Shown here: positions 24,355-31,791 of the stretch, one piece after another
How the letters are laid out: the number at the start of each line of letters is the position of its first letter
How positions within the stretch are numbered: the stretch's first letter is position 1
Source of the DNA: Ruminococcus flavefaciens
GTDB lineage: Bacteria > Bacillota > Clostridia > Oscillospirales > Ruminococcaceae
DNA: 47,295 nt
Assembly: GCA_902762855.1 (NCBI GenBank)
Contig: CACWPR010000014.1
Span: 1 to 47,295 of the forward strand
Reading direction: 5' to 3'
Translations under genes and position numbers: made by a program
Notes under the pieces: model-generated
Databases searched by the model: none
What the model saw: only the letters and a program-made list of their open reading frames with translations
What the model was told of the DNA's origin: nothing

Positions 24355-24380
24355 AAAAAAGACGCACCTCTGGTGCGTCT
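24355..24380 (-). terminator. Intrinsic terminator after rlmH
   Basis: AGACGCACC / GGTGCGTCT 9-bp stem with AGA loop, followed on the minus strand by TTTTTT. One base separates it from the rlmH stop codon at 24382. Confidence 0.93.
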
Positions 24381-24381
24381 G

Positions 24382-24855
24382 TCACTTATGATATTTTCCT
24401 CCGGATGTTATCTGGAACGCTCTGTATATCTGCTCCAGCAGCATTACTCTTGCGAGCTGGTGGGGAAAGGTCATTTTTGACATGGACAGTTTAAGGCTGC
24501 CCATAGCTTTTATCTCCGGGTCAAGTCCGAATGAGCTTCCGATTATGAAGGTGACGGTGCTGGTGCCCTCCACTCCGGCAGAGCTTATTTTCTCTGCCAG
24601 CTCAGGGCTTGTGAGCTGTTTTCCCTCTATGCACATGGGGACTATCATCCCCTTTGCATACTTCTTTATCTGCTCGGACTCCTTTTTAAGTGCGGAGGCT
24701 ATCTCTTTTTCCGAAGGGGCGTCGCTGAGCCGACACTCGTCAAGCTCGTGGAGCTCAAAGGTGCAGAATCTTGAAAGTCTCTTTATGTATTCGGCACAGG
24801 CGCTGCGGAGGTAGTCCTCTTTCAGCTTTCCTATGACTATGAGATTGATGTTCAT
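24382..24855 (-). CDS. rlmH: 23S rRNA pseudouridine-1915 N3-methyltransferase
   Basis: 157 aa, normal length for this SPOUT-class enzyme, which methylates the pseudouridine at position 1915 of 23S rRNA on 70S ribosomes. The family signature is clear: FIIGSSFGLDPE, LSMSKMTFPHQLARVMLLEQ and the C-terminal GGKYHK. Start overlaps the previous stop by one base (TGATG). Last gene of the cysE operon. Confidence 0.97.
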   Translation of the reverse strand: MNINLIVIGKLKEDYLRSACAEYIKRLSRFCTFELHELDECRLSDAPSEKEIASALKKESEQIKKYAKGMIVPMCIEGKQLTSPELAEKISSAGVEGTSTVTFIIGSSFGLDPEIKAMGSLKLSMSKMTFPHQLARVMLLEQIYRAFQITSGGKYHK

Positions 24856-25640
24856 CAGAATATCACTGCTCCTCCTCTGGTCTCTACGGGAGCTACTCCC
24901 AGCAGATAGTCTCTGCCCCGGACGTACCGTGAGAGCCGGGTCTCTGTGGTGTAGTCTGCGATGCGTGGGTGGTTGTTGTCCTGGCTGAGATGCCCCAGGA
25001 GGATGTGGGTAGTTCCCTGCTCAATGAGCTTTTCTGCCTGAGCGGCACAGTCCTCATTGGAGAGGTGGCCGTTGGGGGAGAGTATGCGCTCTTTCAGGTA
25101 CAGGGGATACGGCCCTGTACGGAGCATATTCTCGTCATAGTTTGACTCCAGCAGAACCATGCGGCAGCCTTTCAGAGCCTGGTCCACCTCCGGGGTGATA
25201 TATCCGAGGTCTGTGCATACGGCACAGTACTTGTCATCGGATGTGTGTATCCTGTAGCCGCAGCTCTGTATGGTGTCATGAGGTGTGTTGAAGCAGGTGA
25301 CCTCCGAGCCTGCACAGGCTATGGCCTTGCCGGTCATATCTATAACATGGGAGGACGGTGCTATCTTTCCGGCATCACAGAGTCTCTGGAGAGTCCTTTT
25401 CTGGCCGTATACCGGGATGCTGGTCTTTTTGGTGAGCATTGCCAGTCCTGCAACGTGGTCCGAGTGCTCGTGGGTTATGAATACTGCCTGTACGGCAGCA
25501 AGCGGTATATTGTTGATTTCAAGAGCTGCGGAGAGCCTTTTGAAGCTGACTCCGCAGTCTATGAGAATACCGCCCTGTTCAGTTCCGATGAAGGAGGAAT
25601 TTCCCTTGCTGGAGCTGAACAGCGGATATATCCTTGCCAT
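24855..25640 (-). CDS. walJ: Metallo-beta-lactamase-fold hydrolase, WalJ/YycJ type
   Basis: 261 aa. Begins ARIYPLFSSSKGNSSFIG, typical of the YycJ/WalJ group, with zinc motif THEHSDH at 55-61 and a further His in LLGHLSQDNNHP. The family is thought to act as a cytoplasmic phosphodiesterase or exonuclease linked to cell-wall and DNA metabolism. Being next to rlmH is common in Firmicutes. GGAGGG precedes the start. No walRK genes are in the window. Confidence 0.88.
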   Translation of the reverse strand: MARIYPLFSSSKGNSSFIGTEQGGILIDCGVSFKRLSAALEINNIPLAAVQAVFITHEHSDHVAGLAMLTKKTSIPVYGQKRTLQRLCDAGKIAPSSHVIDMTGKAIACAGSEVTCFNTPHDTIQSCGYRIHTSDDKYCAVCTDLGYITPEVDQALKGCRMVLLESNYDENMLRTGPYPLYLKERILSPNGHLSNEDCAAQAEKLIEQGTTHILLGHLSQDNNHPRIADYTTETRLSRYVRGRDYLLGVAPVETRGGAVIF

Positions 25641-25656
25641 TTTTTCCCTCCGGAGC

Positions 25657-27075
25657 TCAGAGCTTGTTTATCTCTGTTCCCTGACGGGTCTCCTTGACTT
25701 CATATCCGAGTGCAGTTATCTTGTCACGGAGCTCATCAGCGAGGGCGAAGTTCTTTTCCTTACGTGCAGCCTTGCGCTGTTCAACGAGTTCAAGTACCTC
25801 AGCAGGGATGTCAGCGGCAGAGTTCTCTGCGGCATCAGCCTTTTCCTGCGCCTTCTTTATAAGGTCAAGACCCAGTACAGTGTCGAAGTCCCTGAGAAGA
25901 GCCAGCTTTGTAGAGGCGTTTGCACCGGATTTCAGTACGTCGTAAACTGCTGTTACAGCAAGTGATGTGTTCATGTCATTGCCAAGAGCGTCGTCGAAGG
26001 ACTTGCGGAGGCGGTCGTACTCAGTCTGGTCGATGTCTCCGGCAGCTTCCTTTGTCAGCGGAACTATCCTGTCGATGAGCTTATTGAAGGAAACAGCGGC
26101 ATTGTCCAGGTTCTCCCATGAGAACACCAGTGACTTCCTGTAGTGTGAGTTCAGGCAGAAGAAGCGGTATACCAGCGGGTCATAGCCCTTCTCTTCAAGG
26201 AGGGATACTGTCAGGAACTCTCCCTTGCTCTTGCTCATCTTGCCGGATGTGGTGTTCAGGTGGTGTACGTGGAACCAGTAATTGCACCATTTATGTCCCA
26301 GATAGGCCTCAGACTGAGCTATCTCGTTGGTGTGGTGGGGGAATGCGTTGTCTATTCCGCCGCAGTGGAGGTCCAGGTATTCGCCAAGATTCTTCATGCT
26401 GATGCATGAGCACTCGATGTGCCAGCCGGGGTAGCCGACACCCCAGGGAGACTCCCATTTGAGCTCCTGGTCATCGAATTTGGACTTTGTGAACCAGAGT
26501 ACGAAGTCTGCCTTATTGCGCTTGTTGCCGTCGGCCTCTACGCCTTCACGGACGCCGACTTCGAGGTCCTCCTCGCTGAGGTCACCGAAAACGTAGTACT
26601 TATCCAGCTTTGAAGTATCGAAGTAGATATTTCCGCCGGCCTCGTATGCGTAGCCCTTCTCCATGAGTGATGAGATGACCTTGATGAACTCGTCGATATA
26701 GGTAGTAGCAGGTACTACAACGTCGGGAGTCTTTATGTTGAGCTTAGCGCAGTCTGCAAAGAAAGCGTCGGTGTAGAACTTTGCTATCTCCATAACTGTC
26801 TTGTGCTCACGCTTTGCGCCCTTGAGCATCTTGTCGTCGCCGGTATCGCCGTCGCTGGTGAGGTGGCCTACGTCAGTGATGTTCATTACACGCTTTACGT
26901 CAAGTCCTGTGAAGCGGAGGTACTTTTCCAGTATATCCTCCATGATATAGCTGCGGAGGTTTCCGATGTGTGCATAGTGGTAGACAGTAGGGCCGCAGGT
27001 GTACATACCTACCTTGCCGGCCTCTCTGGGGATGAAGTCCTCTTTTTTATGTGAAAGGGAATTGTATAACTGCAT
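25657..27075 (-). CDS. cysS: Cysteinyl-tRNA synthetase
   Basis: 472 aa class I synthetase that charges tRNA-Cys. Start at 27075 (MQLYNS) follows AAAGGAG; the frame is open 12 codons upstream without a ribosome site. Zinc ligand and HIGH-type motif in TCGPTVYHYAHIGN (26-39), a Cys/His zinc site including GWHIECSCIS, and KMSKS near 270. The C-terminus holds the DALR and anticodon region. Third gene of a Cys T-box operon, where rising uncharged tRNA-Cys would raise its expression. Confidence 0.98.
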   Translation of the reverse strand: MQLYNSLSHKKEDFIPREAGKVGMYTCGPTVYHYAHIGNLRSYIMEDILEKYLRFTGLDVKRVMNITDVGHLTSDGDTGDDKMLKGAKREHKTVMEIAKFYTDAFFADCAKLNIKTPDVVVPATTYIDEFIKVISSLMEKGYAYEAGGNIYFDTSKLDKYYVFGDLSEEDLEVGVREGVEADGNKRNKADFVLWFTKSKFDDQELKWESPWGVGYPGWHIECSCISMKNLGEYLDLHCGGIDNAFPHHTNEIAQSEAYLGHKWCNYWFHVHHLNTTSGKMSKSKGEFLTVSLLEEKGYDPLVYRFFCLNSHYRKSLVFSWENLDNAAVSFNKLIDRIVPLTKEAAGDIDQTEYDRLRKSFDDALGNDMNTSLAVTAVYDVLKSGANASTKLALLRDFDTVLGLDLIKKAQEKADAAENSAADIPAEVLELVEQRKAARKEKNFALADELRDKITALGYEVKETRQGTEINKL

Positions 27076-27098
27076 GATATTTCTCCTTTTGTCGTTTT

Positions 27099-27482
27099 TC
27101 AGAAGTCCCATATATCCGGGGGGGCGTTTTTGATATTCAGCTTTGAGAAGTAGCCGAACATTACAAGAAATTCAGGTATTGTCCTGAGTCCGTCGCTGTA
27201 GTAGGCGGAGAGCCTTTTGCTGCTGTCGGGGATGTCCTTGTACTCAGGAGGACAGCCAAAGTGCCAGTCAGCGGTGAGGCTGTTGAAGCTGATGCGGAAG
27301 AAGTCCCGGACGTCCATGCCAGGAAGTCCTGTGAGAGCCAGGAGCATACTATGCTCTCCGGCCTCTTCAAGCGGAGCCACTACAGCGGTAAAGCCGTCGT
27401 GGGAAATGGCAGCTATCAGCGGCTTGTCGCTGCGTACTGCATCATCCACCACCTTGTCAGAGGGGTATCTTATCATGTCCAT
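27099..27482 (-). CDS. Unknown protein between cysE and cysS
   Basis: 127-aa soluble protein that I do not recognise. No signal peptide, helix or metal motif. The sequence begins MDMIRYPSDKVVDDA and ends KNAPPDIWDF; the middle (LIAAISHDGFTAVVAPLEEAGEHSMLL) looks like a beta-alpha-beta element, and there is no cysteine except one in FGCPPEY. AAGGAG precedes the start. It is only 10 bp after cysE and 23 bp before cysS, so it is co-expressed under the T-box and may act in cysteine or sulfur use (context only). Confidence 0.75.
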   Translation of the reverse strand: MDMIRYPSDKVVDDAVRSDKPLIAAISHDGFTAVVAPLEEAGEHSMLLALTGLPGMDVRDFFRISFNSLTADWHFGCPPEYKDIPDSSKRLSAYYSDGLRTIPEFLVMFGYFSKLNIKNAPPDIWDF

Positions 27483-27492
27483 AGGCTGCTCC

Positions 27493-28158
27493 TTATATGC
27501 CTGAGCCCTGGGTCAGGTCGGCTATCTCCTTCTTGAGCTCTGCTATTTCAAGCTGCATACGGCAGAACTCCAGGGAGACAGGGTCCGGAATGTGTATCTG
27601 GTCGATGTCCTGGGTAACGGTGTGCTCCGGGAGCTTTTTGCCGTTCATACGGACTACTCTTGCCGGAACTCCCACAGCAGTGGAGTTGTCGGGGATAGCA
27701 TTGAGGACAACTGCATTTGCGGCTATCTTAACGTTGTTGCCCACCTTGAACGGTCCCAGCACTCTTGCTCCGGCGCCTACGAGGACGTTGTTGCCGAGTG
27801 TGGGGTGACGCTTGCCTTTTTCCTTACCGGTACCGCCGAGGGTAGCGCCCTGATAGATAAGGCAGTTATCTCCTATGACGGTAGTTTCACCTATAACCAC
27901 GCCCATGCCGTGGTCGATGAAGAGACCCTTGCCTATTTTAGCGCCGGGGTGTATCTCGATACCGGTCTTGTGCCTTGACCTCTGTGATATCATCCTGGCT
28001 ATGGTGAACATCCTGCGCTTATAGAACCAGTGAGCTATACGGTAGCTGCGTATAGCCGAAAGGCTGGGATAGGTCAGAAGTATCTCAAAGGCATTTCTTG
28101 CCGCAGGGTCACGCTCTTTGATAAGTCTGATGTCCCGTCGTAACTGTTTAAAAAACAT
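27493..28158 (-). CDS. cysE: Serine O-acetyltransferase
   Basis: 221 aa. Makes O-acetyl-L-serine from serine and acetyl-CoA, the first step of cysteine synthesis. Helical N-terminal part (1-65), then left-handed beta-helix hexapeptide repeats (about 68-170) with HPGAKIGKGLFIDHGMG, including the catalytic His pair, and GATLGGTGKEKGKRHPTLG. A further C-terminal helix (about 190-221) is more than in the shortest forms. First gene after the T-box leader. No cysK is in the window. Confidence 0.96.
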   Translation of the reverse strand: MFFKQLRRDIRLIKERDPAARNAFEILLTYPSLSAIRSYRIAHWFYKRRMFTIARMISQRSRHKTGIEIHPGAKIGKGLFIDHGMGVVIGETTVIGDNCLIYQGATLGGTGKEKGKRHPTLGNNVLVGAGARVLGPFKVGNNVKIAANAVVLNAIPDNSTAVGVPARVVRMNGKKLPEHTVTQDIDQIHIPDPVSLEFCRMQLEIAELKKEIADLTQGSGI

Positions 28159-28188
28159 AGTCTGCTCCTTTTCTTGTAGAAGGGGATG

Positions 28189-28431
28189 AAAAAACCTCCG
28201 GAGAACAAAGTCTCCGGAGGCGCAGTAAGCACGGTCCCACTCCGATTTATAGCTCGATGCCCGTAACGAGGGAAAACGTCGGAGAATACTTTAAGGCAGA
28301 AGCCCTGTTCCTCCCCGAAGCTGACAGCCGCACTTCACTATCTCCGCCTGTACCGTCACACCTGCCCGGCACTCTCTGAAAGGCTGCGAAAAAGCTACTC
28401 TGACTGCTACGCTTTTTATCATCATATTCTA
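28189..28431 (-). promoter_or_regulatory. T-box leader (probably tRNA-Cys) of cysE operon
   Basis: Minus strand, between the promoter and cysE. Stem I features near AGAGAGTGCC and GGCAGGTGTGACGG; a candidate specifier TGC (Cys) in GTGAAGTGCGG; T-box element GGAGTGGGACCGTG around 28232-28246; and a terminator with 10-bp stem CCTCCGGAGA / TCTCCGGAGG plus six T's (28220-28189). Cys identity is supported by the genes controlled. The tRNA-end-binding bulge reads TGGG instead of the TGGA that would pair perfectly with U73 of tRNA-Cys (G-U possible). With the promoter and the terminator at 28523 it fills the 436-bp gap 28159-28594. Confidence 0.88.
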
Positions 28432-28437
28432 TAAGAT

Positions 28438-28467
28438 ATTATATACCAAAGCTATGGGTTTTGTCAA
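28438..28467 (-). promoter_or_regulatory. Promoter of cysE operon
   Basis: TTGACA (28467-28462), 18-bp spacer, TATAAT (28443-28438); transcription would start just before the T-box stem I. Confidence 0.85.
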
Positions 28468-28522
28468 GAGCTATTTCATAGTGAATGTCTGAACGAGCCG
28501 GAGGTTTTCTGTAAGTCCGCAC

Positions 28523-28551
28523 AAAAAAAGCGGGAGGCCCTGAGGCCTCCC
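28523..28551 (-). terminator. Terminator after Thr/Ala-rich surface protein gene
   Basis: GGGAGGCC / GGCCTCCC stem (28551-28532) with 4-nt loop, then GC and seven T's on the minus strand. Confidence 0.92.
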
Positions 28552-28594
28552 TTTATTATGTCATTTCCGATGATGTCCGATGATAGAGCAGTTA

Positions 28595-29107
28595 TCAGTC
28601 TCTCTTCTTTCTTACAGCGAGACCTGTGATGCCTGCAGCTCCTGCGATAGCTGTAAGTACAGCAGCCGGGAATGTGTCGCCGGTCTTAGGGGAATTCTTG
28701 CCGGACTTTGCAGTTGTAGTTGTTGCCTTTGCTGCTGTTGTTGTCTTGCCTGTTGTTGTGGAAGCCTTTGCTGCGGCAGTTGTTGCAGCGGTGGTTGCTG
28801 CTGTAGTTGCAGTTGTCGCAGATGCTGTTGTGATGTCGCTGTCAGAGTAGCCTGTAGCTGTAACTGTAGTTGTTATAGCTGTTGTTGAGGTGGTGATGTC
28901 AGCGTCAGAGTAGCCGGTAGTGGTCATAGTTGTTACAGCAGGCTGTTCCTCAGCAGGTGTTTCCTCAGAAGCAGCAGCGGGCTCAGCGGCAGCAGCGGGA
29001 GCTTCCTCGGCGTTTGCAGTGAACTGGTTATTAACTGCGGCATTGCCTCCGGCTAATACGAGTACTGCTGCAAGTGCAGCGATGAATGTTCTTGAATTCT
29101 TTTTCAT
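28595..29107 (-). CDS. Sortase-anchored Thr/Ala-rich surface protein
   Basis: 170 aa. Start at 29107 (MKKNSRTF) has GGAG upstream and gives a signal peptide ending near TANAEE (about 33). The mature part is low-complexity: Ala/Glu/Pro, then two copies of GYSDxDITT with Thr spacers, then Thr/Ala/Lys repeats. The C-terminus has a cell-wall sorting signal: SPKTG at 139-143, a hydrophobic stretch and RKKRD. A class-B-like NPKTG-type sorting signal is close. The Thr-rich part is probably O-glycosylated and may be a stalk or spacer. It has its own terminator; no clear promoter was found in the 174-bp gap upstream (29108-29281), which holds a terminator and a CAGGC/GCCTG hairpin. Confidence 0.82.
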   Translation of the reverse strand: MKKNSRTFIAALAAVLVLAGGNAAVNNQFTANAEEAPAAAAEPAAASEETPAEEQPAVTTMTTTGYSDADITTSTTAITTTVTATGYSDSDITTASATTATTAATTAATTAAAKASTTTGKTTTAAKATTTTAKSGKNSPKTGDTFPAAVLTAIAGAAGITGLAVRKKRD

Positions 29108-29209
29108 ATTTGTCACTCCTGTAAAGTTGATATTACAGGCTTTTGGCCTGTTCAATAAGTACACTCGAAGCCTTCGGAGGAAATCGGACATGATCTTGAA
29201 AAATTTTTT

Positions 29210-29246
29210 CAAAAAAATTTTCCAGGGTCTTAAAGGCCCCGGAAAA
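29210..29246 (-). terminator. Intrinsic terminator after esterase gene
   Basis: TTTTCC...GGAAAA outer stem, a G-U pair and GGG/CCC inner stem (29246-29218) with a 9-nt loop, followed by seven T's. Confidence 0.88.
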
Positions 29247-29281
29247 CAGGCAGATTTCAGCAATTATTTTTTTCTCTGGAG

Positions 29282-30787
29282 TCATATCTCCGCTCTGAAT
29301 GAGGCTACTGGCAGATCGTTCTTTCCGAAAAGCGGCACCCCTGCATAGTTGGTCCACAGCCAGCGGACCTCACGGAAGGGACGTTCTGCGGCGGCAGTCA
29401 GGAGGATAGTGTTTCCCTGAACCTCTGCACTTGCCGGGACTGTTTTGCCGTCAGCACCTGATAGCTCGAATCCGGTGAGCTCACCACGTACCTCAAAGCC
29501 TGTGCAGTTATCGAAGAAAAGCCGCAGGCCGTCTTTTTCATGTACTGCACATCTGAACAGAGGAGGAAGGGTCTCACTGCGGTCAGCAAGGCCGTACACC
29601 TCTGAAAGTGCCTGCAAATAGAGCCTGTAGGCTACTGCAGACTTGTCACGGGGATGTATCTCGTTGAACTCTCCGCAGTCAAGGGCAGAGGCAAGTCCGG
29701 TATTCTTCACGGTCCTGAAAACGTCGTACTGAGCCTGACGTATCACCGGCCAGTTCTTGTAGTCCGGGTCGGCGGCATAGCGGTGCATGGGGAGCTGTAC
29801 CAAAAGGAAGGGCAGCTCCTTGTCCTTCCAGTCGCTGCGCCACTGGTCTATCAGCGCTTTCAGCAGAACCTCGTATGTATCCGGGCGGTGGTCGTCGGAC
29901 TCACCCTGGTAGTAGAGGACTCCGCCAAGTGTATATGGAGCCACACGGCTTATCATAGTCTCGTGGAGCCCGCAGGGACGCATGGGGTTCATTATGCCGG
30001 GAGGTCCGGGATAGAGGTTCTCACCGCACTTTTCAAGTACCTGGTCCCAGGAGATGTCCGGGTCCTCGGCATAGCATTTGTTCTTCCTCTGTTCCCATTC
30101 CCACTGGCAGCGGCCGTACTCCTCGTACTCCGCTATCATCTCGCTGTCGGACTTCCCTTTTATTGCCTGGTCATATTCGTCGATATATATGCGGATACGG
30201 CTGTCCTGGAGGAGCCTTTCCCTGGAAATCCATGCAGATGCTGAGGTACCTCCCCAGTTGCAGCCGATGACTCCCACTGTGACTCCCAGCCTGCGGCTGA
30301 GGTGCTTTGCGAAGTAGTATCCGACTGCTGACCAGGCTCTGGAGTTTTCCGGTGAGGGAGCCTGCCATGAGGACTCGGCCTCAGCTTTGATGAGCTTGTC
30401 GTCTGACATCTCACACTTTGGAGTGTAATAGAATCTGACGTTCTCACTGCCGCACTCCGCAAGAGCCTGTGAGCCGTTCAGCTCGTTCTGTAATTCGTAC
30501 TCCATATTTGACTGGCCGCCAGCCAGCCATACCTCGCCTACTGCCACGTTCCGGAACTGTTTTTTAACAGCTCCTGAGATTATCTCAAGGGTGCAGACCG
30601 GACAGGCCTCCATAGGGGGCAGGACTGCCTCCCAGCGGCCTCCGGAAACTATAGCCTCTCCGGAAGTGCCGAGCTCCGGGACTCTGACTGTTATCGGCCC
30701 CTGCCCTTCGCCGCAGGTACCAAATATCCTTACGGGGCGGCGGCGCTGAAGGACCATGTTATCGCTGAATACTGCTGCTGCCTTCAT
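29282..30787 (-). CDS. SGNH esterase, sialate O-acetylesterase family
   Basis: 501 aa with no signal peptide, so probably cytoplasmic. Beta-rich N-terminal domain (1-82), then an SGNH-hydrolase domain with nucleophile Ser93 in GGQSNME, GCNWGGTSASAWIS (oxyanion Gly/Asn), YYQGESD and the catalytic His in EIHPRDKSAVAYRL; a C-terminal beta domain follows. The family removes acetyl groups from sialic acids or, in plant-degrading bacteria, from xylan oligosaccharides; the latter suits this organism (inference). AAAGGAG precedes the start. Last gene of the long minus-strand train, followed by a terminator. Confidence 0.88.
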   Translation of the reverse strand: MKAAAVFSDNMVLQRRRPVRIFGTCGEGQGPITVRVPELGTSGEAIVSGGRWEAVLPPMEACPVCTLEIISGAVKKQFRNVAVGEVWLAGGQSNMEYELQNELNGSQALAECGSENVRFYYTPKCEMSDDKLIKAEAESSWQAPSPENSRAWSAVGYYFAKHLSRRLGVTVGVIGCNWGGTSASAWISRERLLQDSRIRIYIDEYDQAIKGKSDSEMIAEYEEYGRCQWEWEQRKNKCYAEDPDISWDQVLEKCGENLYPGPPGIMNPMRPCGLHETMISRVAPYTLGGVLYYQGESDDHRPDTYEVLLKALIDQWRSDWKDKELPFLLVQLPMHRYAADPDYKNWPVIRQAQYDVFRTVKNTGLASALDCGEFNEIHPRDKSAVAYRLYLQALSEVYGLADRSETLPPLFRCAVHEKDGLRLFFDNCTGFEVRGELTGFELSGADGKTVPASAEVQGNTILLTAAAERPFREVRWLWTNYAGVPLFGKNDLPVASFRAEI

Positions 30788-30820
30788 TTAAGACTCCTTT
30801 CGGACGTTCTGACAGAGGGG

Positions 30821-31780
30821 TCAGAAGGACGTCCTTACCACGTTATTTTTCTGTAAGCGGAAATAGAGGTCAAGTCTGGCCTCGTCACGGCATTCCGGCT
30901 TTATCATGTAGTACATATAGTGCTCGATGAGGTTGAAGAGCTCGATAGTACGGCCCTCTATCTTGAACTGGCTGAATCCCATCGGGATGTACTTTCCCCA
31001 GATGTCGTCGGGACTTATATGAGAGCTCAGCCCCTTTATCTGGAATACGGACCTGCTCATGCACTTGCATCTGAGTATGTCCTCATTTATGTAGTCCTTG
31101 TACTTTACGGCTTTACGGAAGTCGAATTCGCCGTTGGGGTTCCTTTTCAGGTGCTCTGCATAGGCGAGCTGTTCTGCACCTATGGAGCGGTAGTGCTCGG
31201 ACCTGAGCCTGCATCCGGGGTTGCAGCAGGCATTTACCAGCAGCTCGCACTTTTCCTTGTCCGGTATCTTTTCAAGGACGTCGAACTTGTTGTTGAGGTC
31301 ATAGTCGATAACGACTATGTGGTAGTCCTTGTCCACCTCTTCGTAGAGCTTGTCCGGGTCTGTGATGCGCTTGCAGGTGGAGCTTGTCAGCTTGTAGCTG
31401 GGGTAGTTCTTTCTGATGTAGTCCTCCAGTACAGGTGATGCAACGATGACCTCATTGAGGCCGTTGTCTGCAAGGTGCATTATCATGTTGCAGTACTCGT
31501 CATGGACGTGCTTTTTCTCCAGCACCGGATTGGTGAAGGTGAATCTCAGGGGGATACCTCTGTTGTTGAATTCCTTGATGACCTGCTTTATGAAGCCTTT
31601 GTCGCACTGTCCGTACTGGAAGCGTCCGCCGTTCCAGATAGCGGGGGGAAAGGTGCCGTAGACAGAGGCTATCTCCACTCCCTCCCGGAAGTAGTCCGGG
31701 CATTCCTTGAGGAACTCAGCAAAGACGATGTTGAACATGAAGTGCTTGGTGAAGTCCGGAAGGTGAAAACGTGCTCTCAT
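30821..31780 (-). CDS. U32-like Cys-rich protein, copy A
   Basis: 319-aa cytoplasmic protein. I cannot name the family. The sequence reads like a beta/alpha barrel (repeating strands such as GVEIASVYG, PLRFTFTN, EVIVASP, HIVVIDYD, ELLVNACC). Cysteines conserved with copy B are C97, C136, C185, C186, C190 (NACCNPGC) and C238. U32-family proteins such as UbiU/UbiV hold a 4Fe-4S cluster on four cysteines of a comparable barrel, so an Fe-S cluster is plausible. It lies 11 bp downstream of copy B and 33 bp before the esterase gene. Function unknown. Confidence 0.75.
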   Translation of the reverse strand: MRARFHLPDFTKHFMFNIVFAEFLKECPDYFREGVEIASVYGTFPPAIWNGGRFQYGQCDKGFIKQVIKEFNNRGIPLRFTFTNPVLEKKHVHDEYCNMIMHLADNGLNEVIVASPVLEDYIRKNYPSYKLTSSTCKRITDPDKLYEEVDKDYHIVVIDYDLNNKFDVLEKIPDKEKCELLVNACCNPGCRLRSEHYRSIGAEQLAYAEHLKRNPNGEFDFRKAVKYKDYINEDILRCKCMSRSVFQIKGLSSHISPDDIWGKYIPMGFSQFKIEGRTIELFNLIEHYMYYMIKPECRDEARLDLYFRLQKNNVVRTSF

Positions 31781-31791
31781 GGCGTACCTCC

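Noticed and set aside
24078-24356. Minus-strand frame upstream of and overlapping the exporter permease start
   Set aside because: Covers the promoter of the polysaccharide operon and the first codons of wzm in another frame; no ribosome site.
28580-28888. Cys-rich plus-strand open frame of about 102 codons
   Set aside because: It is the complement of the Thr/Ala-rich region of the surface protein; Cys runs arise from reversed GCA/ACA codons. No ribosome site.
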